Shown in pieces: positions 27,309 through 36,632 of a stretch of 46,788 nucleotides of DNA. Each line of letters starts with the position of its first letter. Within the stretch, counting starts at the first letter, position 1. The DNA is taken from the NCBI GenBank assembly GCA_947629555.1, contig CANRED010000007.1, positions 1-46,788 on the forward strand, given 5' to 3'. This DNA is from an uncultured Clostridia bacterium (GTDB lineage Bacteria; Bacillota; Clostridia; TANB77; CAG-508). Below the pieces are notes generated by a model that worked only from the letters and a program-made list of their open reading frames with translations, was not told the origin of the DNA and did not search any database. The position numbers were made by a program, and so were the translations under genes.

Positions 27309-27452
27309 TTTGCAACAATAATTATATTTTTTATGAGTTCTACCGGTCAAATTCTGTCTGCAACTATGGCAGAGTGTGTATCAATAATATGAATTTGGCT
27401 GTATAATAAACGCCTTGGAGAACGCAATACAAAATATAATTATTGTTGCAAA
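27309..27452. other. 144-bp intergenic element with 22-bp terminal inverted repeats (element A)
   Basis: Arms 27309-27330 and 27431-27452 are perfectly complementary over 22 bases. The roughly 100-base interior is GC-richer and folds less clearly. It lies between the kinase and metG, in the same architecture as the elements at 36436 and 45281, but with a different arm sequence. It may be a structured RNA or a small mobile element. Confidence 0.65.
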
Positions 27453-27461
27453 TTATAGTAT

Positions 27462-29054
27462 TTACATTATTCTTGTAAATAATGGTTCTACATTTGTTAA
27501 ATCTACATTATCCTTTATTTCAATATATTCCCATTTAGGATTTTTTATCTGTAAATAATTTCTAATTTTAGCACATGACCCTGGCATAAATGGTTCAAAT
27601 AAATTTGATAAATTTGCAATTATATTTGCACATGTATATATTGTATTATTAAATTCTTCTATATTTTCTTTCTTTTGAATCCAAGGTTGTTGTTCATCAT
27701 AATATTTATTTGCGTATTCTACAAGTTGCATTACTTTGTCTGATGCAAGTTTAAACTCTAAATCTTCTATTGCTATTGCTACTTCTTTATATGTTTTTTC
27801 TATTTCTTTTTTTACATCTTCATTCATTTTTGCAATTTCTAATTTTTCTAATCCTTTAAATCTTAATGTTCTATTTACTAAATTTCCAAATTTATTTAAT
27901 ATTTCATTGTTATGTGTCGTTTCAAATCCTTCTATTGTAAAATTTGTATCCTTTTTTTCTGGTCCATTGTTTATAATATGATATCTTAATGAATCTGAAT
28001 TATATTTATCTAACATTTCTAATGCAGTAATTCCGTTTCCTTTGCTCTTTGATATTTTTTCATCATTTATATTTAAATATTCTGTTGATACTATCACATC
28101 TACCATATGGAAATTTTCTTTTAAACCTAGCAATAAAGCATTTAATATTATACTATGGAAAACTATGTTATCTTTTCCGTGTACCATATATATTTTGTTA
28201 TTTTTGCCTTCTTTCCAATAATCTTCCCAAGATGTACCATTTTCTTCGCATACCTTCATTGTATCTGTTAAATATCCAAGTACAGCATCTATCCATACGT
28301 ACATTTTTTTATCTTCATAACCAGGTAATGGAATATCTACTCCCCAATCTAAATCTCTTGTAACAGCTCTATCTATTAAACCTTGTTTTAAATATTTTTC
28401 TGTTTCGTTTTGAGCATTAGCTCTCCACTTATTTTTATTTCTATTTGTATTTTTTTCTATTTCTTCTTGAAATTTTGAAAGTGCAAAATATAAATTTTTA
28501 TTATCTTTTTGAACTGCCTTTGTTCCACATTCTAAACATACCCCATCTAATAATTCTTCTGTTGTTGGTACGTGTGAACAAACATCGCATTGATCAGCTT
28601 TTGTAATATTACCACATTCTGGACAAGTTATTTGAATGTCTCTATCTTGTAAAAATTTATTACACTTTGTACAATATGCTTGTGGCTCTATTTTTTCATA
28701 TATATATCCATTATCGTATAATTTTTTAAATATTTCTTTTACTTTTTCACAGTGGTATTCTGTATCTGTTTTTGAATATAAATCATAAGAAAAATTCATT
28801 TTATCAAAAGTTCTTTTAAATTCTTCATTATAATATTCACATATTTCTTTTGGAGTTTTTCCTTCTCTTTTGGCTCTTTGAGTAATTGGTGTACCATGGC
28901 AATCTGTTCCAGATACATACATTACATTATCTCCTTTTAGTCTATAATATCTTGCTAAAACATCTCCTGAAATTAATCCTGCTAGATGACCTAAATGTAA
29001 TGAATTATTAGCATATGGCCACGCTCCACCTATTAAAATATTTTGCTTTTCCAT
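27462..29054 (-). CDS. metG: Methionyl-tRNA synthetase (C-terminally short form)
   Basis: A 530-residue class I synthetase. HIGH-type motif in PYANNSLHLGHLAG, four-cysteine zinc knuckle region (CTKC, CPEC, CDVC, CLEC), KMSKS as KISKSKGN, and the anticodon-binding domain with YYDEQQPW. It ends around the anticodon domain and lacks the C-terminal tRNA-binding EMAP-like dimerisation domain of many MetG. The longer upstream frame (from 29207) is out-of-context; ATG 29054 behind GGAGG is the start. Follows an unknown gene by 22 bases. Confidence 0.97.
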   Translation of the reverse strand: MEKQNILIGGAWPYANNSLHLGHLAGLISGDVLARYYRLKGDNVMYVSGTDCHGTPITQRAKREGKTPKEICEYYNEEFKRTFDKMNFSYDLYSKTDTEYHCEKVKEIFKKLYDNGYIYEKIEPQAYCTKCNKFLQDRDIQITCPECGNITKADQCDVCSHVPTTEELLDGVCLECGTKAVQKDNKNLYFALSKFQEEIEKNTNRNKNKWRANAQNETEKYLKQGLIDRAVTRDLDWGVDIPLPGYEDKKMYVWIDAVLGYLTDTMKVCEENGTSWEDYWKEGKNNKIYMVHGKDNIVFHSIILNALLLGLKENFHMVDVIVSTEYLNINDEKISKSKGNGITALEMLDKYNSDSLRYHIINNGPEKKDTNFTIEGFETTHNNEILNKFGNLVNRTLRFKGLEKLEIAKMNEDVKKEIEKTYKEVAIAIEDLEFKLASDKVMQLVEYANKYYDEQQPWIQKKENIEEFNNTIYTCANIIANLSNLFEPFMPGSCAKIRNYLQIKNPKWEYIEIKDNVDLTNVEPLFTRIM

Positions 29055-29076
29055 AAAATCCTCCTTATATAAATCT

Positions 29077-30133
29077 TTAATAGCGTCTTCTTGCTTCAGC
29101 ATCTCCCCATGGTGTTCTTCCTTCATCTTGCTCTTTTTCATCTTGCTTTTCTTGATTTTGTTCATTATTTCTGTCAGTTTTACTTTGTTTATTTTTTTCA
29201 ACTTCATATGCTATTGATGTTTCTATTTCTTTTAAGCTATCTTTTCCTTCATCATCAAAAGTATATACTTTTGTTTGGTTAGTTGAATTTACAATTACTA
29301 TCCCGTTTTTTAGGGTCGTGTTCTCTAACAACTACATAGTTATATTTTTTATCTTCTGTTTTTATTGTTACTAAATCTCCAGATTTTATCTTTGCATTTT
29401 GTTGTGTATTTTTTATATTTAATTGATTTAGTACATTAGAATTAAATTCATTGCTTTCAATTCCTGATAATTCTGTTAGTTTTCCATTCGAATTTACTTG
29501 CATTATTTTAGTTTTATTATTACCATATCTTACTATATATGTATCTGCATATAATTTTTTATTTATTGCTTGTCCAAAGGTTTCTCTATCTTCTACTTTT
29601 ATCATTGATTTTATTTGTGATTCATCTGTTTTTAAAGCTTCTGCTGCTTCTCTTCTTTTTTCGTTTTCCTTACTTTGTTTTTCATTTTTATCTATTTTAT
29701 TTTCTTCTTTTTTATTTTTTTCTGTTAAATTTACATCATGACTTCTTTCTTGTGTTTTATATTCTTCTAAATAATATTCTTCTTCAAAATTATATCTCTT
29801 TTTTTGTTCTATATTTTGGTTACCTTTTTGTCCTATAAATTGTTCCCAAAGTTTCATTTCTCTAGGTGATAGCTCTATTTTTCCATATTTATCAATATCT
29901 GCAATTTTATTAATGTCCTTATCTAGAACAATATGACTAATTTCTCCTTCTTTGTTTTGTATTGCTAATATAAATACATCATTTCTTTCTAACTCTCCAC
30001 CAAGTTTTATATTGTCCTTAAAATCTATTGATATTATTTTATTTTCTTTTGGTATTTCTAATTTTTCACCTATCTGCTTTATTTTATCATTAAATTCTTG
30101 TACTTTATTTTTTATAGAATCATTTTCTTCCAT
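29077..30133 (-). CDS. Unknown charged protein, with +1 frameshift
   Basis: Joined length 351 residues. It begins MEENDSIKNKVQEFNDKIKQIGEKL; the middle (about 110-180) is a Lys/Glu-rich low-complexity linker; folded-looking parts are 180-285 and the stretch VVVREHDPKKGIVIVNSTNQTKVYTF near the shift; the tail is Glu/Gln/Lys-rich and ends DAEARRRY. The DNA reads AAA-CGG-G and would stop after KKRDSNCKFN; skipping the C (29305) joins the two frames as PKKGIVIV. Length is 3n+1. The second frame has only a TTG-type start and no ribosome binding site. Located between glmM and metG. No family recognised. Confidence 0.68.
29302..29305 (-). other. Putative +1 frameshift site AAA-CGGG in the unknown gene
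   Basis: In-frame CGG followed by G. Skipping the C gives GGG (Gly) and joins two well-behaved frames. This site also fits the general pattern although the protein has no family for comparison. Confidence 0.7.
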
Positions 30134-30183
30134 ATTTTCTCCTTAAATATATCCTTAAATATATTATATTTTTTATGGATAAC

Positions 30184-30204
30184 GGGTTGCATGCCATGCA
30201 ACCC
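30184..30204. other. Perfect hairpin between glmM and the unknown gene
   Basis: Arms 30184-30193 and 30195-30204 (GGGTTGCATG / CATGCAACCC) with a 1-base centre. There is no T-run, so it is not a standard terminator; could be a small repeat or an RNA processing site. Confidence 0.6.
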
Positions 30205-30236
30205 TTACAATTTTCAATTAATATTGTAAAATATAA

Positions 30237-31601
30237 TTATTGTAATTCTTGTTCAATTAATTTTGCTATTGTTTCTGCTTTTTTAGTTATATAGTCTTGA
30301 TTTTCTCCTTCTATCATAACTCTAATTAATGGTTCTGTTCCTGATGGTCTAATTAAAACTCTTCCATTTCCATTAAATTCTTTTTCTAATTCTTCTATAG
30401 CTAGTTTTACTTTTTCATTCTCTTGATATTCATATTTTTTATCTGAATTTACTTTAGCATTTACTAAAACTTGTGGATATAATTTTATTACATTTCTTAA
30501 TTCAGATGCTTTCTTTTTACTTTCTAACATTACTTGTATTAACATTAATGAAGTTAATATTCCATCTCCTGTAGGGTTATAGTCTAATAAAATTATATGT
30601 CCTGATTGTTCTCCACCTAAATTATATCCTTCTTTTTGCATTCTTTCTAATACATATCTATCTCCAACTTTAGTTTGCTCCAAATTTATATTATTATTTT
30701 CAGCAAATTTGTTTAATCCTAAGTTACTCATTACTGTAGCAACTATTGTATCTTTGCTTAATTTACCTTTTTGTCTTAAGTATTGTGATATTATTGCAAG
30801 TAAAGCATCTCCATCAATTTCATTTCCTAACTCATCTATTGCAAGACATCTGTCTCCATCTCCATCATATGCAATTCCAAGACTTAAATGATTATCTAGT
30901 ACAAATTTTTTTAATCCTTCTAAGTGGGTTGAACCACAGTTTTGATTAATGTTTATTCCATTTGGATCATTATTTATTATTTTATAATTTATTCCTAGAG
31001 TTTTAAATACTTTTTCTGCAACCTTATATGTTGCTCCATTTGCTACATCTATTCCCACAACGAAGTCATTTGTATTATTTTCTTCAATAGTGTCATCAAA
31101 TGTTTTCCTAAAGAAATAAACATATTCATCAATTAAGTCTTCTCTTATTTCAGATACACCTATTTTATCATTCTTAGCTGTTAATTCATCAAATTTGCTA
31201 GATTCCATAATCTCTTCTATTTCCATTTCTAGTTCATCTGGTATTTTGGTTCCTTTATTACTAAAATATTTTACTCCATTAAATTCAAAAGTATTATGTG
31301 ATGCAGAAATAACAACGCTCGCATCTGCATTCAATTTTCTTGTTAAATATGCAACTGCTGGTGTTGGTATTACTCCTAATAATTTTACATTTGCTCCATA
31401 ACTTAAAAAGCCTGATGTCATAGCACTTTCTATTAATGTTCCTGAAATTCTTGTATCTCTTCCAATTAATATTGTTGGTGCATGATCTGTATGTTTTGAT
31501 AAAACATAAGCTCCAGCTTTTGCAACTCTATAAACAAGTTCTGGTGTAAGTTCAGTATTTGCAATTCTTCTAATTCCATCTGTTCCAAAATATTTTCTCA
31601 T
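30237..31601 (-). CDS. glmM: Phosphoglucosamine mutase
   Basis: A 454-residue enzyme that isomerises glucosamine-6-phosphate to glucosamine-1-phosphate for UDP-GlcNAc and peptidoglycan. Starts MRKYFGTDGIRRIAN; active-site serine in ISASHNTFEFNG; metal loop YDGDGDRC; sugar loop GGEQSGH; phosphate-binding VLIRPSGTEPLIRVM. All key residues are present and the length is normal. Own sigA promoter at 31635-31663. Confidence 0.98.
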   Translation of the reverse strand: MRKYFGTDGIRRIANTELTPELVYRVAKAGAYVLSKHTDHAPTILIGRDTRISGTLIESAMTSGFLSYGANVKLLGVIPTPAVAYLTRKLNADASVVISASHNTFEFNGVKYFSNKGTKIPDELEMEIEEIMESSKFDELTAKNDKIGVSEIREDLIDEYVYFFRKTFDDTIEENNTNDFVVGIDVANGATYKVAEKVFKTLGINYKIINNDPNGININQNCGSTHLEGLKKFVLDNHLSLGIAYDGDGDRCLAIDELGNEIDGDALLAIISQYLRQKGKLSKDTIVATVMSNLGLNKFAENNNINLEQTKVGDRYVLERMQKEGYNLGGEQSGHIILLDYNPTGDGILTSLMLIQVMLESKKKASELRNVIKLYPQVLVNAKVNSDKKYEYQENEKVKLAIEELEKEFNGNGRVLIRPSGTEPLIRVMIEGENQDYITKKAETIAKLIEQELQ

Positions 31602-31634
31602 TTAGTATTCCCCTTTCTCTTTTCCGATTAGTAT

Positions 31635-31663
31635 ATTATATATAATTTAGTAAATTTTGGCAA
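31635..31663 (-). promoter_or_regulatory. SigA-type promoter of glmM
   Basis: Minus strand: -35 TTGCCA (31658-31663), 17-base spacer, -10 TATAAT (31635-31640), 34 bases before ATG 31601. Confidence 0.8.
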
Positions 31664-31720
31664 TACTTTTATTAATTTTAATGTGAATTTAATGCTGTTT
31701 CGTAGTAGATAAATTTTAAT

Positions 31721-31748
31721 TAAAAAATAAGCGGACTTTAAGTCCGCT
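31721..31748 (-). terminator. Rho-independent terminator after gmk
   Basis: Stem GCGGACTT / AAGTCCGC (31731-31738 with 31740-31747), followed on the minus strand by TTATTTTTT. Confidence 0.88.
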
Positions 31749-31761
31749 ACCAAATATAATA

Positions 31762-32328
31762 TTATTTTGTTAATTTATATTCATTATTTATTATTGACAT
31801 TACTATTTGTACTGTCTTTTCTAAATTATTATTCTTTAAAACATAATCATACATTCCTATTTTTGATTCTTCATAATCAAATCTATTTAAACGTAATTCT
31901 ATTTCTTCTAAGCTTGGTTTATCTATTCTATTTTCTAATCTATGTCTTAATTCCTCTTTTGGAACTCTTAGGAATATTGTAACTACTTTTACATCATTTT
32001 TTAACAAATCTACCAATGCTTCTGTTCCATTAACTTCTATATCTTTTACAATTATTTTTCCATTACTTATTTTTTCATTTAATAGTTTTTTTGATGTACC
32101 ATAATAATGGTTATGATGTACAGAGTATTCGTATAATTCGTTATCTTTTATCATTCTTTCAAATTCTTCAGCAGTAACGAAATTATAAGTTTGCCCAGGA
32201 ATATCTCCTTCTCTTTGTGGTCTATCTGTAAAAGAAGGTAAAGTTTCTACATTATCCATTCTTTTTAATAATTCTTGCTTTATTGTATCTTTACCTGCTC
32301 CAGCCACACCTGATAAAATTACTAACAT
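31762..32328 (-). CDS. gmk: Guanylate kinase
   Basis: A 188-residue enzyme converting GMP to GDP. P-loop SGVAGAGKDTI (family usually GPSGxGKST), LPSFTDRPQREGDIPGQTYNFV, which contains the GMP-binding residues, and YGTSK. The P-loop carries Asp in place of the usual Ser/Thr, a variation seen in some clostridial homologs. Overlaps the rpoZ stop by 7 bases (ATGTTAG), so translation is coupled. Last gene of the yicC-remA-rpoZ-gmk block, before the terminator at 31721-31748. Confidence 0.93.
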   Translation of the reverse strand: MLVILSGVAGAGKDTIKQELLKRMDNVETLPSFTDRPQREGDIPGQTYNFVTAEEFERMIKDNELYEYSVHHNHYYGTSKKLLNEKISNGKIIVKDIEVNGTEALVDLLKNDVKVVTIFLRVPKEELRHRLENRIDKPSLEEIELRLNRFDYEESKIGMYDYVLKNNNLEKTVQIVMSIINNEYKLTK

Positions 32329-32510
32329 GGTTTCACCTTGCCTTCTGCTATTTCATTTGCTGCTAAAGTAACTGGTGATTTTTCCTTTATTTCTGTTAAA
32401 ACTGTGCTTCCATCTGCTATTTGTCTTGCTCTTTTTGATGTAACAATTACTAATCTAAATCTGTTATCTACTACTTCTAATAAATCTGTTACTGTTGGTA
32501 ATACCATCAT
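32322..32510 (-). CDS. rpoZ: RNA polymerase omega subunit
   Basis: A 62-residue subunit. The hallmark helix FRLVIVTSKRARQIADGS and LAANEIAEGKVKP are present. It stabilises the beta-prime subunit. Placed between remA and gmk as in other Clostridia and Bacilli. Starts at ATG 32510 or the next codon. Confidence 0.95.
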   Translation of the reverse strand: MMVLPTVTDLLEVVDNRFRLVIVTSKRARQIADGSTVLTEIKEKSPVTLAANEIAEGKVKPC

Positions 32511-32541
32511 TTTTAATCACATTCCCTTCATTTTTATTAAA

Positions 32542-32805
32542 TTATTTATTATTTTCTATTTCTTCTTCATCTGTTCCTGTAAATCTTCCTGCTATTGTTT
32601 CTGGTTGTATAGAAGATAGCACTACGTGTCCTGAATCCATCATTATAACTGCTCTTGTACGCCTTCCTAGGGTTGCATCTATTGCCATCTTACTATCTTT
32701 TGCTTCTTGAACAATTCTTTTTATAGGTGCTGACTCTGGACTTACTATTGATATAACCCTACTTGCTGATACCATATTTCCAAAACCAATATTTATAAGT
32801 TGCAT
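32542..32805 (-). CDS. remA: RemA family regulator (DUF370)
   Basis: An 87-residue DNA-binding protein. Signature [20 protein letters not shown] and [18 protein letters not shown] are unmistakable. In Bacillus RemA activates matrix operons. ATG 32805 follows AAGGAGA. It lies between yicC and rpoZ/gmk as is typical in Firmicutes. Target genes here unknown. Confidence 0.95.
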   Translation of the reverse strand: MQLINIGFGNMVSASRVISIVSPESAPIKRIVQEAKDSKMAIDATLGRRTRAVIMMDSGHVVLSSIQPETIAGRFTGTDEEEIENNK

Positions 32806-32824
32806 ACTTTTCTCTCCTTTTTCA

Positions 32825-33700
32825 TTATTCAATATTTTGTACTTGCTCTCTTATATTTTCAAGTTCTGTTTTTACTTCAACAACTAAATTTGTTATATCT
32901 AAGCAATTAGCTTTAGATCCTATTGTATTTGTTTCTCTGTTCATTTCTTGCAATAAAAAATCAATTTTTTTGCCTATTGCTCCATCTGTATTTAATAAAT
33001 CTATAAACTGATTTATATGACTATTTAATCTTGTTATTTCTTCTTCTACAGAACATTTATCTGCATATATAACTACTTCTTGTGCTAATCTACTTTCATC
33101 TACCACATTTGTACTTAAATATTCTTTTACTCTATTTTTTAATTTTACTACATAATCTTCAACAAGTCTAGTAGAAAATTGTGAAATTTTATTTACATTT
33201 TGTGACACTATATTTATTCTATCTAATAAATCCTTTTGAATTTTTTCTCCTTCTGCCCTTCTCATTGCAACAAACTCATCTATTGCATTTTGTAATGCAA
33301 CTTTAAGTTCTGCCCATATTTGCTCTTCATTTTCATCATTTTGTATATTTAAAACATCTGGCATTTTTGCAATATCAATAACATTTATATTATTTTCTAT
33401 ATTTGTTTCTTCACATATCTTACTTAACTCACTAATATACATTTTTGCAAGCTCTTTATTTATTTTTACATCTCTTCCTATGTTGCTATTATTTATAAAA
33501 GTTACATATACATCTATTTTTCCTCTAGTTATAGCCTTATTTATTTCTTTTTTTATATTTTCTTCTAAATATGTTATATTCCTTGGAGTTTTTATTGTTA
33601 CATCACTGTATTTATGATTTACCGATTTTATTTCTACTGTGTATTCTCTAGCATCATGTTCATATTTTCCCCTTCCATACCCAGTCATACTTTTTATCAT
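32825..33700 (-). CDS. YicC/YloC family endoribonuclease
   Basis: A 291-residue protein starting [31 protein letters not shown], the YicC N-terminal signature, and ending with the DUF1732 region [24 protein letters not shown]. The family is an endoribonuclease of RNA turnover. Start of the remA-rpoZ-gmk block. Length and motifs normal. Confidence 0.95.
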   Translation of the reverse strand: MIKSMTGYGRGKYEHDAREYTVEIKSVNHKYSDVTIKTPRNITYLEENIKKEINKAITRGKIDVYVTFINNSNIGRDVKINKELAKMYISELSKICEETNIENNINVIDIAKMPDVLNIQNDENEEQIWAELKVALQNAIDEFVAMRRAEGEKIQKDLLDRINIVSQNVNKISQFSTRLVEDYVVKLKNRVKEYLSTNVVDESRLAQEVVIYADKCSVEEEITRLNSHINQFIDLLNTDGAIGKKIDFLLQEMNRETNTIGSKANCLDITNLVVEVKTELENIREQVQNIE

Positions 33701-33716
33701 ATATCATTCCTCCATT

Positions 33717-34208
33717 TTATTGGTTCTTTTCTTTATTTTTTACAATTTCTTTTATATCACTTAAATCTTTTTTATAGTCTTTCTTTGTTTTTTGTACCAT
33801 TACTAGCGCTTTCAAAACAAAATACACATTATAGATTATAGCAAATATAGGTACAATTATACTATATTTAGGAGTAAGATAAAGAACAAAATACTGTAAT
33901 ATCATTGTAATTATAGCCAAAATTAGTATTTCTATACCCGTGCATAATTTTTTGACACTTTTGTGATTATATGAATTCTCAAAAAATATAACAGATAATA
34001 TAGCAAAACTTACTCCAAAAACTCTCAAATCTGTTATATATATATCCTTGTGTATATTTTTCATTCCTAATTTTAAAAATATAAAATATACATATACTAA
34101 AATTGATGAAATTACACAATTAGATATTTCGTTCATTATTTTATTTTTAATTTCATCAGGAAGCTTTCTTTTTTCTTCCATTTGCTTTATTATTTCTTTT
34201 TCTTCCAC
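33717..34208 (-). CDS. Hypothetical membrane protein
   Basis: A 163-residue protein with a charged N-terminus (MEEKEIIKQMEEKRKLPDEIK) followed by four hydrophobic helices at about 32-48, 65-82, 92-110 and 118-135, and a Lys-rich tail. Lies 16 bases upstream of yicC and 93 bases after rsmE. No motif recognised; probably part of the same operon. Small polytopic protein of unknown role. Confidence 0.6.
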   Translation of the reverse strand: MEEKEIIKQMEEKRKLPDEIKNKIMNEISNCVISSILVYVYFIFLKLGMKNIHKDIYITDLRVFGVSFAILSVIFFENSYNHKSVKKLCTGIEILILAIITMILQYFVLYLTPKYSIIVPIFAIIYNVYFVLKALVMVQKTKKDYKKDLSDIKEIVKNKEKNQ

Positions 34209-34301
34209 AAGATTACTCCTTATTTTTTCTATACATTTAATTTTATACCATTACATTTTATGGTGTCAATGTTATTTTCTATAAAATATCTAATCTTATA
34301 T

Positions 34302-35052
34302 TTATCCCAAATCTCCAAGTTCGTACATTATAATACTTGTTACTACCATTGCTACTGTTTCTGTTCTTAATATTCTATTTCCCAAAGTTATTACCTTTGC
34401 ACCATATTCTTTTAATTTATTTACTTCAGTTTCTTCTATCCCGACCCTCTGGTCCTATAACTATTGCTATTTTTGCATTGCTATTTTTTATCTTTTCTAT
34501 TTCATTTTTTAAGGTGTTTTTCTTTTCATTTTCATAGGCTAGCAAAACTAAATCATAGTCTTTTAACAAATCATATATTGTATTTATACTATATATACCA
34601 TTTACTTTTGGTATTACATCTCTACCGCATTGTTTTGCAGCTACTTCAGCTTGCTTTTGCCATCTTTCAATTTTCTTTTGCTCATCTTTAGAATCTATCT
34701 TTACAATACATCTTTTTAAAATTAACGGTGTAAATTCTTTTATTCCTAATTCTGTACCTTTTTGTATAATTAATTCCATTTTATCTGCTTTTGGAAGTCC
34801 TTGAATTATATTTATATGTAAATTTGATTCTTTATTATTTTCTAGTTCTTTTAATATTAACGCTTTTATTGTATCTCCTAAGTTAGAAATTTCACACAAA
34901 TATGCTTTACTATTTTCTTTACTGCATACTTCTATTTGCTCTCCAATTTTACATCTTAATACATTCTTTATATGATTTACATCTTCTCCTATTATTTCTA
35001 TAAATTTCTTTTCTATATCTATTTGATTTTCTTCTACAAAGAATCTTTGCAT
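34302..35052 (-). CDS. rsmE: 16S rRNA m3U1498 methyltransferase RsmE, with +1 frameshift
   Basis: SPOUT methyltransferase that modifies U1498 of 16S rRNA. Joined length 249 residues. N-terminal PUA-like domain (MQRFFVEENQ, DVNHIKNVLRCKIGEQI), LPKADKMELIIQKGTELGI, and the SAM knot IGPEGGIEETEV, then the knot strand LGNRILRTETVAM. The DNA reads GAG-GGT-CGG-G, giving PEGRDRRN and a stop; skipping the C (34443) restores GPEGGIEE and the last 54 residues. Start ATG 35052 has GGAGG at good distance; the longer frame to 35085 is not needed. Length is 3n+1. Confidence 0.92.
34440..34443 (-). other. Putative +1 frameshift site GGT-CGGG in rsmE
   Basis: In-frame CGG followed by G. Skipping the C yields the second glycine of the conserved GPEGG motif of the SAM-binding knot. 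Confidence 0.9.
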
Positions 35053-35093
35053 TAAAATTCCTCCACAAATATTTTTATAAAACACTTAATGCA

Positions 35094-36323
35094 TTATTTT
35101 TTCCTACGTAAAATATAGTTTTCTTCTACTTTTATTGGTATATTTATTTTTACTTTTTGCTCTGCTTTACCTGGATTTACAAATTGTATTGGTTCATCTG
35201 TATCTATATCCCACAATTTTTCTATCTTAAATTTATAAGTTTCAACTTTCCCTGGAATTATTACCTCTAGTTCATCTCCAATTTTTAATCTGTTTCTTAT
35301 TTCTATAACTGTTTTTTCTTGTTCATATTCTTTTACAATACCTCCGAATTCAAAATTTGGATTATATTGTTTTCCCTCATATTCTTGAAAATCTTTGTTA
35401 TCTCTACTATTAAAATAAAAAGTAGTAAGTCCTCTAGTTTTTACTTTTTCTAATTCATTCATATATTTTGTATAATCAAATTTATCTGGATTTGCAATAT
35501 AATCATCTATTGCACTTCTATATGTATTTATTATTGTTGCTAAATAATATTCTGTTTTTAATCTACCTTCTATTTTTAAGCTATCTACACCCATTTCAAT
35601 AATTTCAGGAATTTCTTTTATTAAGCATAAATCTTTAGATGAAAAAATGTATGTACCTTTATCATCATGCTCAACAGGCATCAAATTTCCTGGCTTATTT
35701 GTTTCTTCAACATATACATTATATGCCCATCTGCAACTTTGTGCACAATCCCCTAAATTAGCACTTCTGCCTGACAAAAAATCACTTAGGAAACATCTTC
35801 CAGAATATCCGAAGCATATAGCACCATGTACAAACATTTCTGTTTCTAAATCTTTCGGTTTATTTTTTATTATTTCCTTTATTTGATTTTTGCTTAATTC
35901 TCTAGCTAATATTACTCTTTTAGCACCATTTTTGTACCAAAAATTACTTGAATGATAACTAACAATGTTAGCTTGAGTACTAATATGTATATCAACATCT
36001 GGCGCTTCATTTTTTATTATTTCTACAACACCGCCATCTGCTACGATTATTCCATCTACTTTTAATTTATTTAACATTCTTGCTTGTTCTTTTATTTCTT
36101 CATATCTATCATCCCATGCAAATATATTTATCGTTGTATAAACCTTTTTCCCAAGTTTATGTGCGTATTCAATTGTTTTATATAAATCATCATTTTCCAT
36201 ATCTGCTCTAGTTCTTAAAGATAATGAAGAAGTTCCTGCATATATAGCATCTGCTCCATAAAGGAAAGCAATTTTTGCTTTTTCAAAAGATCCTGCAGGA
36301 GCTAATAATTCTGGTTTTTTCAT
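35094..36323 (-). CDS. Peptidase U32 family protein
   Basis: A 409-residue protein starting KKPELLAPAGSFEKAKIAFLYGADAIYAG, with ISTQANIVS, ETEMFVHGAICFGYSGRCFLSDF, and CAQSCRWAYNVY, the U32 cysteine-rich core. Members include TrhP/RlhA-type tRNA or rRNA hydroxylases as well as proteins called collagenase-like; the conserved cysteines suggest an iron-sulfur-dependent RNA modification role. ATG 36323 has GAGGTG upstream. Function is inferred from family only. Confidence 0.9.
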   Translation of the reverse strand: MKKPELLAPAGSFEKAKIAFLYGADAIYAGTSSLSLRTRADMENDDLYKTIEYAHKLGKKVYTTINIFAWDDRYEEIKEQARMLNKLKVDGIIVADGGVVEIIKNEAPDVDIHISTQANIVSYHSSNFWYKNGAKRVILARELSKNQIKEIIKNKPKDLETEMFVHGAICFGYSGRCFLSDFLSGRSANLGDCAQSCRWAYNVYVEETNKPGNLMPVEHDDKGTYIFSSKDLCLIKEIPEIIEMGVDSLKIEGRLKTEYYLATIINTYRSAIDDYIANPDKFDYTKYMNELEKVKTRGLTTFYFNSRDNKDFQEYEGKQYNPNFEFGGIVKEYEQEKTVIEIRNRLKIGDELEVIIPGKVETYKFKIEKLWDIDTDEPIQFVNPGKAEQKVKINIPIKVEENYILRRKK

Positions 36324-36435
36324 TAACTTACACCTCGCCATATACTATATCACATTTTGCACTTAAAATCTACTAAAATCTGCATTTTTTCGTTTTATGT
36401 TTTTTTAATTTTTACTTGATTTTCTATTTTAAATA

Positions 36436-36577
36436 ATAAAATGTATATATTTTTTCGATACGAACGAATGTGGGGACCGACAAATTACAGACTGTAGAAG
36501 AAATTACGAAAGTAAATTTCGGCATACAGTCTGTTATGCAGTTGGGAGTGAGTAAAGAAAAAATATATACATTTTAT
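36436..36577. other. 142-bp intergenic element with 21-bp arms and GAAA-capped hairpin (element B)
   Basis: Arms 36436-36456 and 36557-36577 are perfectly complementary over 21 bases. Inside, ACAGACTGTA pairs with TACAGTCTGT, and GAAATTAC with GTAAATTTC around a GAAA tetraloop. The gap 36324-36632 between U32 and gpr contains no other gene. The nested stems and a GNRA-type loop suggest a structured RNA. Confidence 0.7.
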
Positions 36578-36632
36578 TTATTTGTATCATATAAATATTA
36601 AATCACAATTCATAGGTTGTATTAATACTTAT

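Noticed and set aside
27309..27452. Calling elements A to C insertion sequences or MITEs
   Set aside because: No transposase, no visible target duplications and no shared arm sequence.
29055..29207. Longer N-terminus of MetG starting at 29207
   Set aside because: It overlaps the end of the upstream gene in another frame, and ATG 29054 has a GGAGG site and begins at the conserved HIGH region.
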